64,000 nt of DNA from Halovulum dunhuangense (GCF_013093415.1 NZ_JABFBC010000002.1:124001-188000); one strand, 5' to 3'. Shown: positions 24,712 to 34,457, numbered from the stretch's first letter. Numbers and translations: made by a program. Notes: a model not told the origin generated them from the letters alone.

Positions 24712-25116
24712 ATGTCGTATGTAGACGGTTTCGTGCTGGCGGTCCCGACCGCGAACAGGGAAAAGTTCGTCGCACATGCAAGTCTGGCGGACAGCGTGTT
24801 CATCGAGCTGGGCGCCACGCGGGTGCTGGAATGCTGGGGCGACGATGTGCATGCCGGCAAGATCACCGATTTCCGCAAGGCGGTTCGGGCCGCCGAGGAC
24901 GAGACGGTGGTGTTCTCGTGGATCGAGTGGCCCGACAAGGCCACGCGCGATGCGGCGATGGCCAGGATGACCGCATGGATGGACGGGTCCGAGGACGCCG
25001 ACCCGCGGATGGATCCCGAAAGGAACCCGATGCCCTTCGATGGCAAGCGGCTGATCTTCGGCGGGTTCGCGCCGGTCGTCGAGGTGACGGATCCGGCGCA
25101 ATCGAGGGAGGGCTGA
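24712..25116 (+). CDS. DUF1428 (YbaA-like) protein
   Basis: A 134-residue DUF1428 protein: MSYVDGFVLAVPTANREKFV, ARVLECWGDDV-type block, DETVVFSWIEWPDKATRDAA, and the closing PFDGKRLIFGGFAPVVE, all characteristic. A GGGAGGAA ribosome site precedes ATG 24712. It is a dimeric alpha-beta barrel in solved family members, with unknown function. It lies three bases before the SRPBCC gene, in the same transcription unit. Confidence 0.88.
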   Translation: MSYVDGFVLAVPTANREKFVAHASLADSVFIELGATRVLECWGDDVHAGKITDFRKAVRAAEDETVVFSWIEWPDKATRDAAMARMTAWMDGSEDADPRMDPERNPMPFDGKRLIFGGFAPVVEVTDPAQSREG

Positions 25117-25118
25117 GC

Positions 25119-25562
25119 ATGCCGAACAGGATCACCCTGCATCGCGTCATCGCCGCCGGGCCGCAAAAGGTCTATCGCGCCTTTGTCGAACCCGATGCGG
25201 TGGCAAGCTGGCTGCCGCCCTTCGGCTTCACCTGCACGGTGCACGAGCTGGACGCGCGGGAAGGCGGCAGACACCGCATGTCGTTTCGCAACTTCACCAC
25301 CGGCGACAGCCATTCCTTCGGCGGCACCTATCTCGAACTCGTGCCGGGGGAGCGGATTGTCTACACCGATGCGTTCGACGATCCGAACCTGCCCGGAGAG
25401 ATGCGGGTCACGGTCACGCTGAAGGCGGTTTCGGTCGGCACCGAGATGACCGTTCTCCAGGAGAACGTGCCGGACGTGATCCCGCCGGAGGCGTGCTACC
25501 TGGGCTGGCAGGAAAGCCTGCGGAAGCTGGCCCGGCTGGTCGAACCGGACATCGCCGGTTAG
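25119..25562 (+). CDS. SRPBCC/AHSA1-like protein
   Basis: A 147-residue SRPBCC-fold (START/Bet v1-like) protein of the AHSA1 group: VIAAGPQKVYRAFVEPDAVA, SWLPPFGFTCTVHELDAREGG, and the C-terminal helix CYLGWQESLRKLARLVEP. Such proteins bind hydrophobic ligands and often travel with VOC and DUF1428 genes and a small regulator, as here. A GGGAGG ribosome site lies within the end of the DUF1428 gene. Confidence 0.87.
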   Translation: MPNRITLHRVIAAGPQKVYRAFVEPDAVASWLPPFGFTCTVHELDAREGGRHRMSFRNFTTGDSHSFGGTYLELVPGERIVYTDAFDDPNLPGEMRVTVTLKAVSVGTEMTVLQENVPDVIPPEACYLGWQESLRKLARLVEPDIAG

Positions 25563-25567
25563 GCGCG

Positions 25568-25595
25568 CGGGCCGGGGGCCGCGGTCCCCGGCCCG
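25568..25595 (+). terminator. Hairpin after the SRPBCC gene
   Basis: Perfect 10-bp stem CGGGCCGGGG / CCCCGGCCCG (25568-25577 and 25586-25595) with an eight-base loop, starting five bases past the SRPBCC stop. No T-tract follows. Confidence 0.55.
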
Positions 25596-25888
25596 GCTGA
25601 TGCGGCACCATGGCGTTGCCCGGTCCGGCCGGAACGTCGGGGCGAAGCGATGGCCGGCGGACCGGCCCTGGGCGGGTCGCGTCGCGAAATCCCGGATCCG
25701 GGGCGCCAGCGCGAAGGCGAGATCAACGCCGTCCTTCAGCGCAGCGCCGGCCGACGGGCCCGGGATACCGTCATCCTCCGGCATCCCCGGAACACGGGTT
25801 CGCGGCACGGCGCCCCGGCAAGGCCCGTGCCGCGCGGCCATGTCTGCTGGCAACGGGGACCGGTCCGGGCGCCCGCTGACGCCTTGCG
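25596..25888. other. Gene-free stretch
   Basis: About 290 GC-rich bases between the SRPBCC hairpin and the amidohydrolase stop. Open frames exist on both strands but none has a ribosome site, family resemblance or a consistent codon pattern. I see nothing I can annotate. Confidence 0.5.
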
Positions 25889-27109
25889 TCAGGCGTTGCC
25901 CGCAAGCCGCGTGACCATCCGTTCCAGAACCCCCACGGCCGCCGCGATGTCGCGGGCCGAGGCATGTTCGTCGGGGCGATGGCTGACACCGCCGCGGCAG
26001 CGCACGAACAGCATCGACACCGGGCAGAGATCGGCCATGGCCGATGCGTCGTGCGTCGCGCCGGAAGGGATGGTCAAGGGCGCGATGCCGCAGTCCCGGA
26101 TCGCCGCTTCCAGTGCCGCGGTCAGGCCGGGATCGCAGTCCGTCGCGCGCTGGTCATAGGTGCGCAGGGCCGACATGTCGCAGGCGTCCCGGGCAATGGA
26201 GTCGCGCATCAGGCGCAGGATCTGCGTCTCGAACTCCGCGCGGGCCGCGTCGGTTTCCGACCGGATCTCGAGCGTGAAACGCACCTCGGCCGGGATCGCG
26301 TTGACGGCGCCGGGTCCGACCGAGATCGTTCCGACCGTGGCACGGACCGGGGCCGCCGATGCCGCGTCGCTGACAAGCGCTATGGCCCGCCCCGCCGCCA
26401 CCAGCGCGTCCTGCCGGCCGGCCATGGGCACGGTGCCGGCATGCCCGGTCGCGCCGCGGACGGTCACGTCGAAGCGGGATATCCCGCAGATCGCGCTGAC
26501 TGCCGCAACGGGCAGGTCCTGTGTCTCGAGCACCGGGCCCTGTTCGATATGCGCCTCGAGGTACCCGACGACGCCGGCCGGATCGAGCGCGATCCCGAGC
26601 GTGCGGTCGACATCGACGCCGAAAGCCGCCATCGCGTCGCGCATGGTCACGCCCCCCGCGTCGGTCATCCCGAGCGCGCCCGGATCGAGCGTGCCGGCCA
26701 GCGCCCGCGGGCCGACCAGGGCGGTGGGAAAGCGCACCCCCTCCTCGTCGGCGAAGGCGAGTACCCTCAGCGCGAAGGGGAAAGCGGCGATCCGGTCGCG
26801 CAGCGCCTCGGCCACCAGGCAGCCCACGGCGATCCCCATGATGCCGTCGAACCGCCCGCCCGACGGCACGCTGTCCTGATGCGAGCCGATCAGCAGCCAG
26901 GGCTTGCCATCGGGGTTCGGGCTGGCGCCCACCAGCGTGCCGGCGGCATCGAGCGATACGTCCAGCCCGGCATCCTGCATCCAGTCGGTGATCTGCCCGA
27001 GCGCCGCGCGATGTTCCGCGGTCCAGGGCAGGCGGGTGACGCCTGTCGTGGTTGCCGACGCCGCGGCGATCGCCTGAAGCCGCGCGCGGACCTTGTCTGC
27101 GTGGGTCAT
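25889..27109 (-). CDS. M20-family amidohydrolase (N-carbamoyl-amino acid hydrolase/allantoate amidohydrolase-like)
   Basis: Zinc-dependent hydrolase of the AllC/HyuC group, cleaving N-carbamoyl or ureido groups from amino acids. In the 406-residue protein the metal ligands are visible: GSHQDSVPSGGRFDGIMG (His, Asp), FADEEGVRFP (catalytic Glu-Glu), ALEAHIEQGPVLE-type (YLEAHIEQG) and the closing SHRPDEHAS. The dimerisation insert carries ATGHAGTVPMAGRQDAL. The substrate is not decidable from sequence. It is divergent from the GntR regulator across 79 bases holding an 18-bp palindrome, and so is probably its target. Confidence 0.9.
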   Translation of the reverse strand: MTHADKVRARLQAIAAASATTTGVTRLPWTAEHRAALGQITDWMQDAGLDVSLDAAGTLVGASPNPDGKPWLLIGSHQDSVPSGGRFDGIMGIAVGCLVAEALRDRIAAFPFALRVLAFADEEGVRFPTALVGPRALAGTLDPGALGMTDAGGVTMRDAMAAFGVDVDRTLGIALDPAGVVGYLEAHIEQGPVLETQDLPVAAVSAICGISRFDVTVRGATGHAGTVPMAGRQDALVAAGRAIALVSDAASAAPVRATVGTISVGPGAVNAIPAEVRFTLEIRSETDAARAEFETQILRLMRDSIARDACDMSALRTYDQRATDCDPGLTAALEAAIRDCGIAPLTIPSGATHDASAMADLCPVSMLFVRCRGGVSHRPDEHASARDIAAAVGVLERMVTRLAGNA

Positions 27110-27119
27110 ATTGTCCTTG

Positions 27120-27137
27120 TATTTATCATGATAAATA
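27120..27137. promoter_or_regulatory. GntR operator 1
   Basis: Perfect 18-bp palindrome TATTTATCATGATAAATA in the 79-bp divergent gap between the amidohydrolase and the GntR gene. The core ATTTATCATGATAAAT recurs at 28683-28702. Confidence 0.85.
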
Positions 27138-27188
27138 GGTTTCCTGTGTCGCGGACCACCGCCCGCCGAGGAGATCGAGACACCCCGC

Positions 27189-27956
27189 ATGGCCGAGAAC
27201 CCGCCGCAAGATCCGGGCGCCCGCTCCCGCCGCTCCCGACCGCTTCATGTCGCCGATGCCATCAAGGACTGGGTCGTGGAACGCGGCCTTCAGCCGGGCG
27301 ACCGGCTTCCCGGCGAGGCCGAGCTGATCGACCGCTTCGGCATGGCGAAGGGCACGATCCGCGAGGCGATGCGCCTGTTGCAGGCCCAGGGCCTGATCGA
27401 GACCAAGACGGGGCCGGGCGGCGGCAGCTTCGTGGGCGAGGTGACGCGCGAGCGGGCGAGCGCGCTTCTGGGGAACTATTTCTATTTCCGGCACGTCACC
27501 ATCGACGACATCTACCAGGTCAGGATCGCCCTGGAGCCGCTGCTTGCCGGCAGCCTTGCCGGGCGGCTGTCCGATGCGCAGCTTGGCGAGCTGGAGGCGA
27601 TCATGGAAGCCTATGCCGAGCCGGCCGCCGATGCCGAGGAGGAACGCCGCCAGCATGTCGCCTCGCTTCGGTTTCACGCAAGGCTGTCGGATTTCGGCGG
27701 CAACGCGCTTCTGGGTTTCTTCATCGGCTTCATGGCGCAGATCCTGACCGATCTGACCGTCTACAAGCGGCTTTACACGACGCCGAACCACGACCTGTGG
27801 GAGAAGGGTCGCCAGCATCAGATCGACCTGATCGCAGCCCTTCGCAGCGGCGACAGCGCGCGGGCGAAGGCGGTGATGCGAAGCCATATGGAGATGGCCC
27901 GGGATCTGATGGAGGCGCAGCAGGCCGAGGTGCTGAAGCGGTTCATCGCGGAATAG
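27189..27956 (+). CDS. FadR-subfamily GntR regulator
   Basis: A 255-residue regulator. The N-terminal winged helix (about 17-85) has VADAIKDWVVERGLQPGDRL, PGEAELIDRFGMAKGTIREA and GLIETKTGPGGGSFVGE. The C-terminal FCD ligand domain has the metal-site pattern R-I-A-L-E-P, FHARLSDFGGNALLGFF and RSHMEMARDLM. FCD regulators bind small organic acids or amino-acid derivatives. Copies of one palindrome upstream of its own gene and of the ABC operon mark it as the local regulator. It abuts the convergent DUF1028 gene. Confidence 0.93.
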   Translation: MAENPPQDPGARSRRSRPLHVADAIKDWVVERGLQPGDRLPGEAELIDRFGMAKGTIREAMRLLQAQGLIETKTGPGGGSFVGEVTRERASALLGNYFYFRHVTIDDIYQVRIALEPLLAGSLAGRLSDAQLGELEAIMEAYAEPAADAEEERRQHVASLRFHARLSDFGGNALLGFFIGFMAQILTDLTVYKRLYTTPNHDLWEKGRQHQIDLIAALRSGDSARAKAVMRSHMEMARDLMEAQQAEVLKRFIAE

Positions 27957-28628
27957 TCACGTCTGGAAGGGGGCCGCGCGATGCGGATCCCGCAAGGTCG
28001 GAACATGCGCGGCCCAGCGCGCGTAATCCCCGGTCGTGGCGCGCCGGTGAAGCGCCTTCAGCGCCGCGAGCGGCGTTTCGGACCAGTCGATCCTGAGGGT
28101 CAGCGGCGGCCGGTCCCGGCCGATGACAAGCAGTGCCGCCGACAGCAGCCCCCGCGCATCGCCGCCGGCGGAGGCCGCGGCGTCGAGCGCCCGCAGCAGA
28201 CGCTCGTCCAGCGTGCCGTCGGCGGCCATGAACCCCTCGAGGCACGCGTCCAGCACGCGTTCGGATGCAAGCAGGTTGCCCGTCACCACGACATGGGGCG
28301 CGAAACGGGCGCCGGCCGTGGCGATGCTGTTCGCCCCGGTAAAGGCGCCGGTCCCGCCGCTTGGATCCAGCGCGGAGAGTTGCCGTTCGTCCCGCCCGGC
28401 ATCCGCCTCGACGATGCGCCGGACGGCGCTGTCGGCGGGTTCGCCGCCGCGTATCAGGGCCAGGACATCGTTGCCCCACATCGTGCTGGGCAGAGACCCC
28501 TGCGAGGCGGACAGCCCCGATTCGGGGTCGCCCCGCAGGACCCAGCCCCCGACACACAGGCTTCCGGTGGTTGCAGCCGCGCCGTAAGTGCCGGTTTTTT
28601 CGTCAAAAGCCAGTATCGAAATCGTCAT
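27957..28628 (-). CDS. DUF1028 putative Ntn-type hydrolase
   Basis: A 223-residue DUF1028 protein: MTISILAFDEKTGTYGAAAT, TGSLCVGGWVLRGDPESGLS and ASQGSLPSTMWGNDVLALI at the N-terminus, then RQLSALDPSGGTGAFTG, NSIATAGARFAPHVVVTGNL and the D-L-R-I-D-W-S-type C-terminus. Family members resemble N-terminal nucleophile amidohydrolases and often sit with peptide ABC transporters and amidohydrolases, as here. ATG 28628 faces two operator copies, shared with the divergent ABC operon. Confidence 0.88.
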   Translation of the reverse strand: MTISILAFDEKTGTYGAAATTGSLCVGGWVLRGDPESGLSASQGSLPSTMWGNDVLALIRGGEPADSAVRRIVEADAGRDERQLSALDPSGGTGAFTGANSIATAGARFAPHVVVTGNLLASERVLDACLEGFMAADGTLDERLLRALDAAASAGGDARGLLSAALLVIGRDRPPLTLRIDWSETPLAALKALHRRATTGDYARWAAHVPTLRDPHRAAPFQT

Positions 28629-28655
28629 CGCGGTCTCCAAGCGGGGTCAGGCTTG

Positions 28656-28673
28656 AATTTATCATGAAAATTT
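28656..28673. promoter_or_regulatory. GntR operator 2 (imperfect)
   Basis: AATTTATCATGAAAATTT matches the 18-bp consensus AATTTATCATGATAAATT at 16 positions; 27 bases upstream of the DUF1028 ATG on the minus strand. Confidence 0.7.
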
Positions 28674-28682
28674 GGCCTCATG

Positions 28683-28702
28683 CAATTTATCATGATAAAT
28701 TG
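28683..28702. promoter_or_regulatory. GntR operator 3
   Basis: Perfect 20-bp palindrome CAATTTATCATGATAAATTG, 30 bases before the substrate-binding protein ATG. It is the best copy of the operator and lies 9 bases from copy 2, so two regulator dimers could bind side by side. Confidence 0.88.
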
Positions 28703-28732
28703 AGCGAGACACAGCAGGGAAAGGATCACGAA

Positions 28733-30310
28733 ATGTCGCTTCTTCACGTCACCCGCCGGGGCCTGATGGCCGCCGGCACGGCGCTTGCCCTGAGCTGGGG
28801 CGCGGCTGGCGGCGCCCAGGCCCAGACCCCGCCCGGCGTCCTGATCGTGGGCCAGATCGCAGAGCCCAAGGCGCTCGATCCCGCCGCCGTCACCGCGGTC
28901 AACGACTTCCGCATCCTGATGAACGTCTATGACGGCCTGGTGCGCTACAAGGACGGCACGCTGGAGGTGGAGCCAGCCCTCGCGACCGCCTGGGAGATCA
29001 GCGAGGACGGCACCGAATACACCTTCACGCTGCGCGAGGGCGTGAAGTTCCATGACGGGTCGGACTTCAACGCCGAAGCGGTGAAGTTCAACTTCGAGCG
29101 GATGCTGAACGAGGATCACCCCTACCACGACACCGGCCCGTTCCCGCTGGCCTTCTTCTTCTCGGCCGTGCAGTCGGTCGAGGCGGTGGATGACCTGACG
29201 GTGAAGTTCACGCTGGACGCGCCCTATGCGCCGTTCCTGTCGAACCTCGCCTATCCCACGGGGCTGATCGTCTCTCCGGCCGCGGTGGCGGAGCATGGCG
29301 CGGATTTCGGTCGCAATCCTTCGGGCACGGGGGCCTTTACCTTTGCCGAATGGCGCTCGAACGAGGCCGTGGTGATCGAGGCCAATCCCGATTACTGGGA
29401 CGGCGCACCCGAACTTCAGGCGGTCGTGTTCCGCCCGATCACCGATGCCAACACCCGCACCGCCGAGATGCTGGCGGGCGGCATCGACCTGATGGTCGAG
29501 GTGCCGCCGGTGGCGCTGTCGGAATTCCGGGGCGACGCCTATACGGTGCACGAACAGGCCGGCCCGCATGTCTGGTTCCTGATCCTGAACACCAAGGAAG
29601 GCCCCTTCGCCGACAAGCGGGTGCGGCAGGCGGCCAACTACGCCGTCAACAAGGAGGCGCTGGTCAACGAGGTGCTGGAGGGCACCGCCGAGGTGGCCGC
29701 CGGTCCGACCCCGCCCGCCTTTGCCTGGGCCTACAATCCCGACCTGGAGCCTTATCCCCATAATCCGGAAAAGGCGCGCGAACTGATCGCCGAGGCCGGG
29801 GCCGAGGGGGCCGAACTGACCTTCTACGTCACCGAGGGCGGCTCGGGGATGCTCGATCCGGTCGCGATGGGCACCGCGATCCAGGCCGACCTGGAGGCGG
29901 TGGGCTTCGACGTGACCATCGAGACCTATGAGTGGAACACCTTCCTTGGCGAGGTGAACCCGGGTCTTGAGGGCAAGGCCGACATGGCCGAGATGGCCTG
30001 GATGACGAACGACCCCGACACCCTGCCCTTCCTTGCGCTGCGCACGGCGGCATGGCCGGACCAGGGCGGCTTCAACTCGGGCTATTATTCGAACCCGCGG
30101 GTGGACGAGCTGCTGGAGGCGGCCCGCGTCGCCACCGACCAGGACGAGCGCGCGCGGCTCTACCGCGAGATGCAGGCGATCGTGCAGGAAGACGCGCCCT
30201 GGGTCTTCGTCGCCAACTGGAAGCAGAACGCGGTGACGAGCGACCGGGTCGAGAACTTCTCGCTTCAGCCGTCCTTCTTCCTGCTGCTCGACGAGGTGGT
30301 GAAGAACTGA
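28733..30310 (+). CDS. Dipeptide/oligopeptide-type ABC substrate-binding protein
   Basis: Periplasmic SBP_bac_5 family protein delivering peptides, nickel or related solutes. The 525-residue precursor has a twin-arginine-like signal (VTRRGLMAAGTALALSWGA, ending in QAQ). The mature chain shows MNVYDGLVRYKDGTLEVEPA, LATAWEISEDGTEYTFTLRE and GVKFHDGSDFNAEAVKFNFE, the standard family block, then AGPHVWFLILNTKEGPFADK. The ligand is unknown; the neighbours suggest a carbamoyl or peptide-like nitrogen compound. An AAAGGA ribosome site precedes ATG 28733. Confidence 0.94.
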   Translation: MSLLHVTRRGLMAAGTALALSWGAAGGAQAQTPPGVLIVGQIAEPKALDPAAVTAVNDFRILMNVYDGLVRYKDGTLEVEPALATAWEISEDGTEYTFTLREGVKFHDGSDFNAEAVKFNFERMLNEDHPYHDTGPFPLAFFFSAVQSVEAVDDLTVKFTLDAPYAPFLSNLAYPTGLIVSPAAVAEHGADFGRNPSGTGAFTFAEWRSNEAVVIEANPDYWDGAPELQAVVFRPITDANTRTAEMLAGGIDLMVEVPPVALSEFRGDAYTVHEQAGPHVWFLILNTKEGPFADKRVRQAANYAVNKEALVNEVLEGTAEVAAGPTPPAFAWAYNPDLEPYPHNPEKARELIAEAGAEGAELTFYVTEGGSGMLDPVAMGTAIQADLEAVGFDVTIETYEWNTFLGEVNPGLEGKADMAEMAWMTNDPDTLPFLALRTAAWPDQGGFNSGYYSNPRVDELLEAARVATDQDERARLYREMQAIVQEDAPWVFVANWKQNAVTSDRVENFSLQPSFFLLLDEVVKN

Positions 30311-30318
30311 GCCCACGC

Positions 30319-30381
30319 GTCCCGGACCCGATCCGGGACCGCTCCCGGGGCCCGCCACGAGGCCCCGGGTCAAGCCCGGGG
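30319..30381. repeat. REP-like hairpin cluster between binding protein and permease genes
   Basis: Three perfect hairpins in 63 bases: GTCCCGGA/TCCGGGAC (30319-30326, 30332-30339); CCCGGGGCC/GGCCCCGGG (30344-30352, 30361-30369); CCCCGGG/CCCGGGG (30363-30369, 30375-30381). The second and third share an arm, so they exclude each other. Such elements inside an ABC operon can protect the upstream mRNA and lower permease expression. Confidence 0.75.
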
Positions 30382-30417
30382 CGCCTCGGCGCCCGTTCCC
30401 GACCGCCCGGAGACCGA

Positions 30418-31365
30418 ATGACCGGCTACATCCTGAAACGACTTCTCTCGGCGATCCCGGTCCTGGTCGGGATCACCGTCATCGTGTTCCTGATCATGGC
30501 GCTGATCCCGGGCGACCCGGCGACCGCGATCCTGGGAAGCTATGCCACGCCCGAGAATGTCGAGAAGCTGAACCGTGACCTGGGCCTCGACAAGTCCCTG
30601 GTGCAGCAGTACTTCATCTGGCTAGGCAACATGCTTCAGGGCGATTTCGGCACCTCCTTCGCGCTGAACCGCCCCGTTCTGGACGAGGTTCTGGAACGCT
30701 TCAACGCCACCCTGGTGCTGGCCGGCACCGCCTTCGTGATCTGCGCGATCCTCGGCGTGATGGCGGGCGTCGTGTCGGCCGCCAACCAGTACGGCTTGGC
30801 CGACAAGGCGATCACCTTCGCCGTGCTTCTGGGCATCTCGATCCCGTCCTTCTTCCTGGGCATGATGATGATCCTGTTCTTCGCGGTGAACCTGCGGCTC
30901 TTTCCCGTCTCGGGGATGTGGCCGATCTACGGCGAGCGCACCCTTGGCGTGCTGCTGAGCCATCTTGCCATGCCCGCCATCGCGCTGGCCGTCGTCGCCA
31001 CCGGCGTGATCGCGCGGCTCTCGCGCTCGGCGATGCTCGAGGTGCTGCGGCAGGACTTCATCCGCACCGCCCGCGCCAAGGGCGTGCACGAGCGCGGCGT
31101 GATATGGCGGCACGCGCTCAAGGCGGCGATGGTCTCGATCATCCCGGTGCTGGGCATCCAGGCGGGCTTCGTGCTGTCCGGCGCCGTCTATATCGAGATC
31201 GTGTTCCAGTGGCCCGGCGTGGGCCGGATGCTGGTCGATGCGATCCTGAAGCGCGACATCCTTCTGGTGCAGGGCGGCGTCGTGCTGGTCGCGGCCTGCT
31301 ATGTCCTTTTCAACATCGCGGTCGATGTCGCCCAGAGCCTGCTCGATCCGAGGATCAAGACGTGA
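30418..31365 (+). CDS. Dipeptide-type ABC transporter permease (DppB-like)
   Basis: A 315-residue inner-membrane permease opening MTGYILKRLLSAIPVLVGIT with six hydrophobic helices. The EAA loop reads LRQDFIRTARAKGVHERGVI and the end IVFQWPGVGRMLVDAILKRD, both standard for DppB/OppB proteins. It follows the binding-protein gene after a hairpin-rich spacer. Its stop overlaps the GTG of the permease-ATPase fusion (GTGA). It pairs with the DppC-like domain of the next product to form the channel. Confidence 0.93.
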   Translation: MTGYILKRLLSAIPVLVGITVIVFLIMALIPGDPATAILGSYATPENVEKLNRDLGLDKSLVQQYFIWLGNMLQGDFGTSFALNRPVLDEVLERFNATLVLAGTAFVICAILGVMAGVVSAANQYGLADKAITFAVLLGISIPSFFLGMMMILFFAVNLRLFPVSGMWPIYGERTLGVLLSHLAMPAIALAVVATGVIARLSRSAMLEVLRQDFIRTARAKGVHERGVIWRHALKAAMVSIIPVLGIQAGFVLSGAVYIEIVFQWPGVGRMLVDAILKRDILLVQGGVVLVAACYVLFNIAVDVAQSLLDPRIKT

Positions 31366-33238
31366 CCGCCTTCCTGAGGCTTCTCGCCCGCAACCGGCTG
31401 GCGCTGGCCGGCGGCGTCGTCCTGTCGGTCGTCGTCCTGCTGGCCCTGCTGACACCGATCCTGCCGCTGGCGGAGCCCGACGTCACCAACACGTCGAACC
31501 GCTTCCGCCCCCCCTTCAGCGAGGGGGCGCTTCTGGGAACGGATCATCTGGGACGCGACCTGCTGTCCCGGCTGATGTGGGGGACGCGGCTGTCGCTGGC
31601 CGTCGGCTTCGCGGCCGCGATCATCGCCGCCACCATCGGCGCGGCCATCGGGATCGTCGCGGGCTATTACGGCGGGCGCACCGACAACATCATCATGCGC
31701 GGCGTCGACATGCTTATGGCGTTTCCCTACATCCTGCTGGCGCTTGCGATCGTGGCAGCCCTGGGCCCCGGCCTGTTCAACGCGCTGATCGCGGTGGCGG
31801 CGGTCAACGTGCCGTTCTTCGCCCGCAACATCCGCGGCATCACCGTCAGCATCGCAAACAAGGAATTCGTCGATGCCGCGCGCCTTGCGGGCCTGTCGAA
31901 CCGCCAGATCATCCTGTCCGAGATCCTGCCCAACGTGATCCCGGTGATCGTGATCGCCATGTCGACCACGATCGGCTGGATGATCCTCGAGACGGCGGGC
32001 CTGTCCTTCCTCGGCCTCGGCTCGCAACCGCCGCAGGCGGACCTGGGCTCGATGCTGGGCGAGGCGCGTTCGGCGCTGATCACGAACCCGCACACCTCCA
32101 TCGTGCCCGGGCTGATGATCCTGCTGATCGTCATGTCGATCAACCTGCTGGGCGACGGGGTGCGCGACGCGCTCGACCCGCGGCTGAAATCCGGCGCGCT
32201 GTCGCGCCCCATGGCCGCGACCCGGGTGGATCGCCGGGCGACGCCGCCCGCCCCCACCGGCAAGGGCCTGCTGGAGGTCGGCGGCCTCGAGACCCAGTTC
32301 CACGTCAAGAACCGCGTCTATCGCGCGGTGGGCGGCGTCGATCTGCATGTCGAGAAGGGCGAGTGCCTTGGCATCATCGGCGAAAGCGGCTCGGGCAAGT
32401 CGGTCACGGCGCTGTCGATCATGGGGCTGGTCGCCTCTCCGCCGGGGGTCATCACCGGGGGTGCGGCGCATTACGATGGCGAGGACCTGATCGGCGCGCC
32501 CTATCGCCGGCTGCGCGACATGCGCGGGCGCAATGTCGCCTATATCTTCCAGGATCCGCTGGCCACGCTGCACCCGCTCTACCGCGTGGGCGACCAGCTG
32601 ATCGAGGCGATCCGCGCGCATCGCCCGATCGGCCGGGACGAGGGGCGGGCGAAGGCGATCGACCTGCTGAAGGCGGTGCGGATCCCGAACGCGGAAAAGC
32701 GCATCACCGACTACCCGCACGAGATGTCGGGCGGGATGCGGCAGCGGGTGGGCATCGCCATGGCGCTTGCGAACGACCCCGACATCATCATCGCCGACGA
32801 ACCGACCACGGCGCTTGATGTGACCGTGCAGGCGCAGGTGCTGACGATCCTCGACGATCTGCGCCGTTCGCGGGGTCTTGCCATCGTCTTCATCACCCAT
32901 GACTTCGGCGTGGTGGCGCAGCTTTGCGACCGGGTGGCGGTGATGTATGCGGGCCGCATCGTGGAAGAGGGCGTCACCGGCGACATTCTCCGGGCGCCCC
33001 GGCATCCCTATACCGCCCGCCTGATGGCCTGTGTGCCGGAACTGGGCGCCGGCAAGCGCCGGCTCGAGGCCATTCCCGGCCTTCCGCCGGCGGTCGACAG
33101 GCTGCCCGCGGGCTGCGCCTTTGCGGATCGCTGCGACAGGGCCAGGGAAGAATGCCGCAAGGGCGACATCCCCCTTGCCCGCGACGGCACCCACGCGGTC
33201 CGCTGCCTGTATCCCGTGGACACGAGGGAGGCCGCGGA

Positions 33239-33242
<4 letters not shown>
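31362..33242 (+). CDS. Fused ABC permease and ATPase (DppC-DppD-like)
   Basis: A 626-residue fusion. Residues about 1-285 are a DppC-like permease ([43 protein letters not shown] loop [20 protein letters not shown]). Residues about 300-626 are a DppD-like ATPase with Walker [10 protein letters not shown]-loop [10 protein letters not shown], signature [15 protein letters not shown], Walker [13 protein letters not shown] and the C-terminal Cys motif [14 protein letters not shown] of oligopeptide ATPases. The two are one reading frame with a Pro/Arg-rich linker. The start is GTG 31362, overlapping the previous stop. Confidence 0.92.
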
Positions 33243-34198
<956 letters not shown>

Positions 34199-34241
34199 GC
34201 AGGCAGCCCGCCGGCACAGGTCTTCCCCTGCCATGTCCAGC

Positions 34242-34349
34242 GGCGCCGTGATCGGAAGTTGCGCTTCCTCGGGATCATTTCCAGGCGGCGTGCTCGACAA
34301 GGGACGCTCGATCTTGGCCCTTGCTGAGTCTCAACACAGCGCGTCTTGA
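34242..34349 (+). pseudogene. Remnant tail of a membrane-protein gene (duplicate of 35454-35906)
   Basis: Reads IGSCASSGSFPGGVLDKGRS and ILALAESQHSAS, matching the C-terminal 33 residues of the 150-aa protein at 35454-35906 (IGSCASLGIFLGGVLD..., ILALAAFQHSAP). DNA similarity continues into the adjoining att site. The rest of the gene is missing, so this is the residual end of an older or deleted element. It marks the left junction of the mobile array. Confidence 0.75.
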
Positions 34350-34415
34350 GAGCATTGCCGAAGCCAACGACCACAGAATGCACCGCACGCCGACAACCAA
34401 ACATTCTTAAAATAA

Positions 34416-34457
34416 TGGTGCCCGGGGGCGGATTTGAACCACCGACACGCGGATTTT
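34416..34457 (-). repeat. att1: partial copy of tRNA-Phe 3' half
   Basis: Exact match over 42 bases to the tRNA-Phe gene from its CCA end to the anticodon stem (compare 50069-50110). The rest of the tRNA is absent. It marks a recombination junction of an integrated element, not a functional tRNA. Confidence 0.9.

Noticed and set aside
24024-25853. 609-codon minus-strand frame opposite VOC, DUF1428 and SRPBCC genes
   Set aside because: His/Arg-rich antisense shadow; plus-strand genes have clear families and ribosome sites.
34416-34457. tRNA-like sequence, also at 35973, 39332 and 49915
   Set aside because: Only the 3' half of the tRNA is present, without acceptor 5' strand or D-arm; these are att copies, not tRNA genes.
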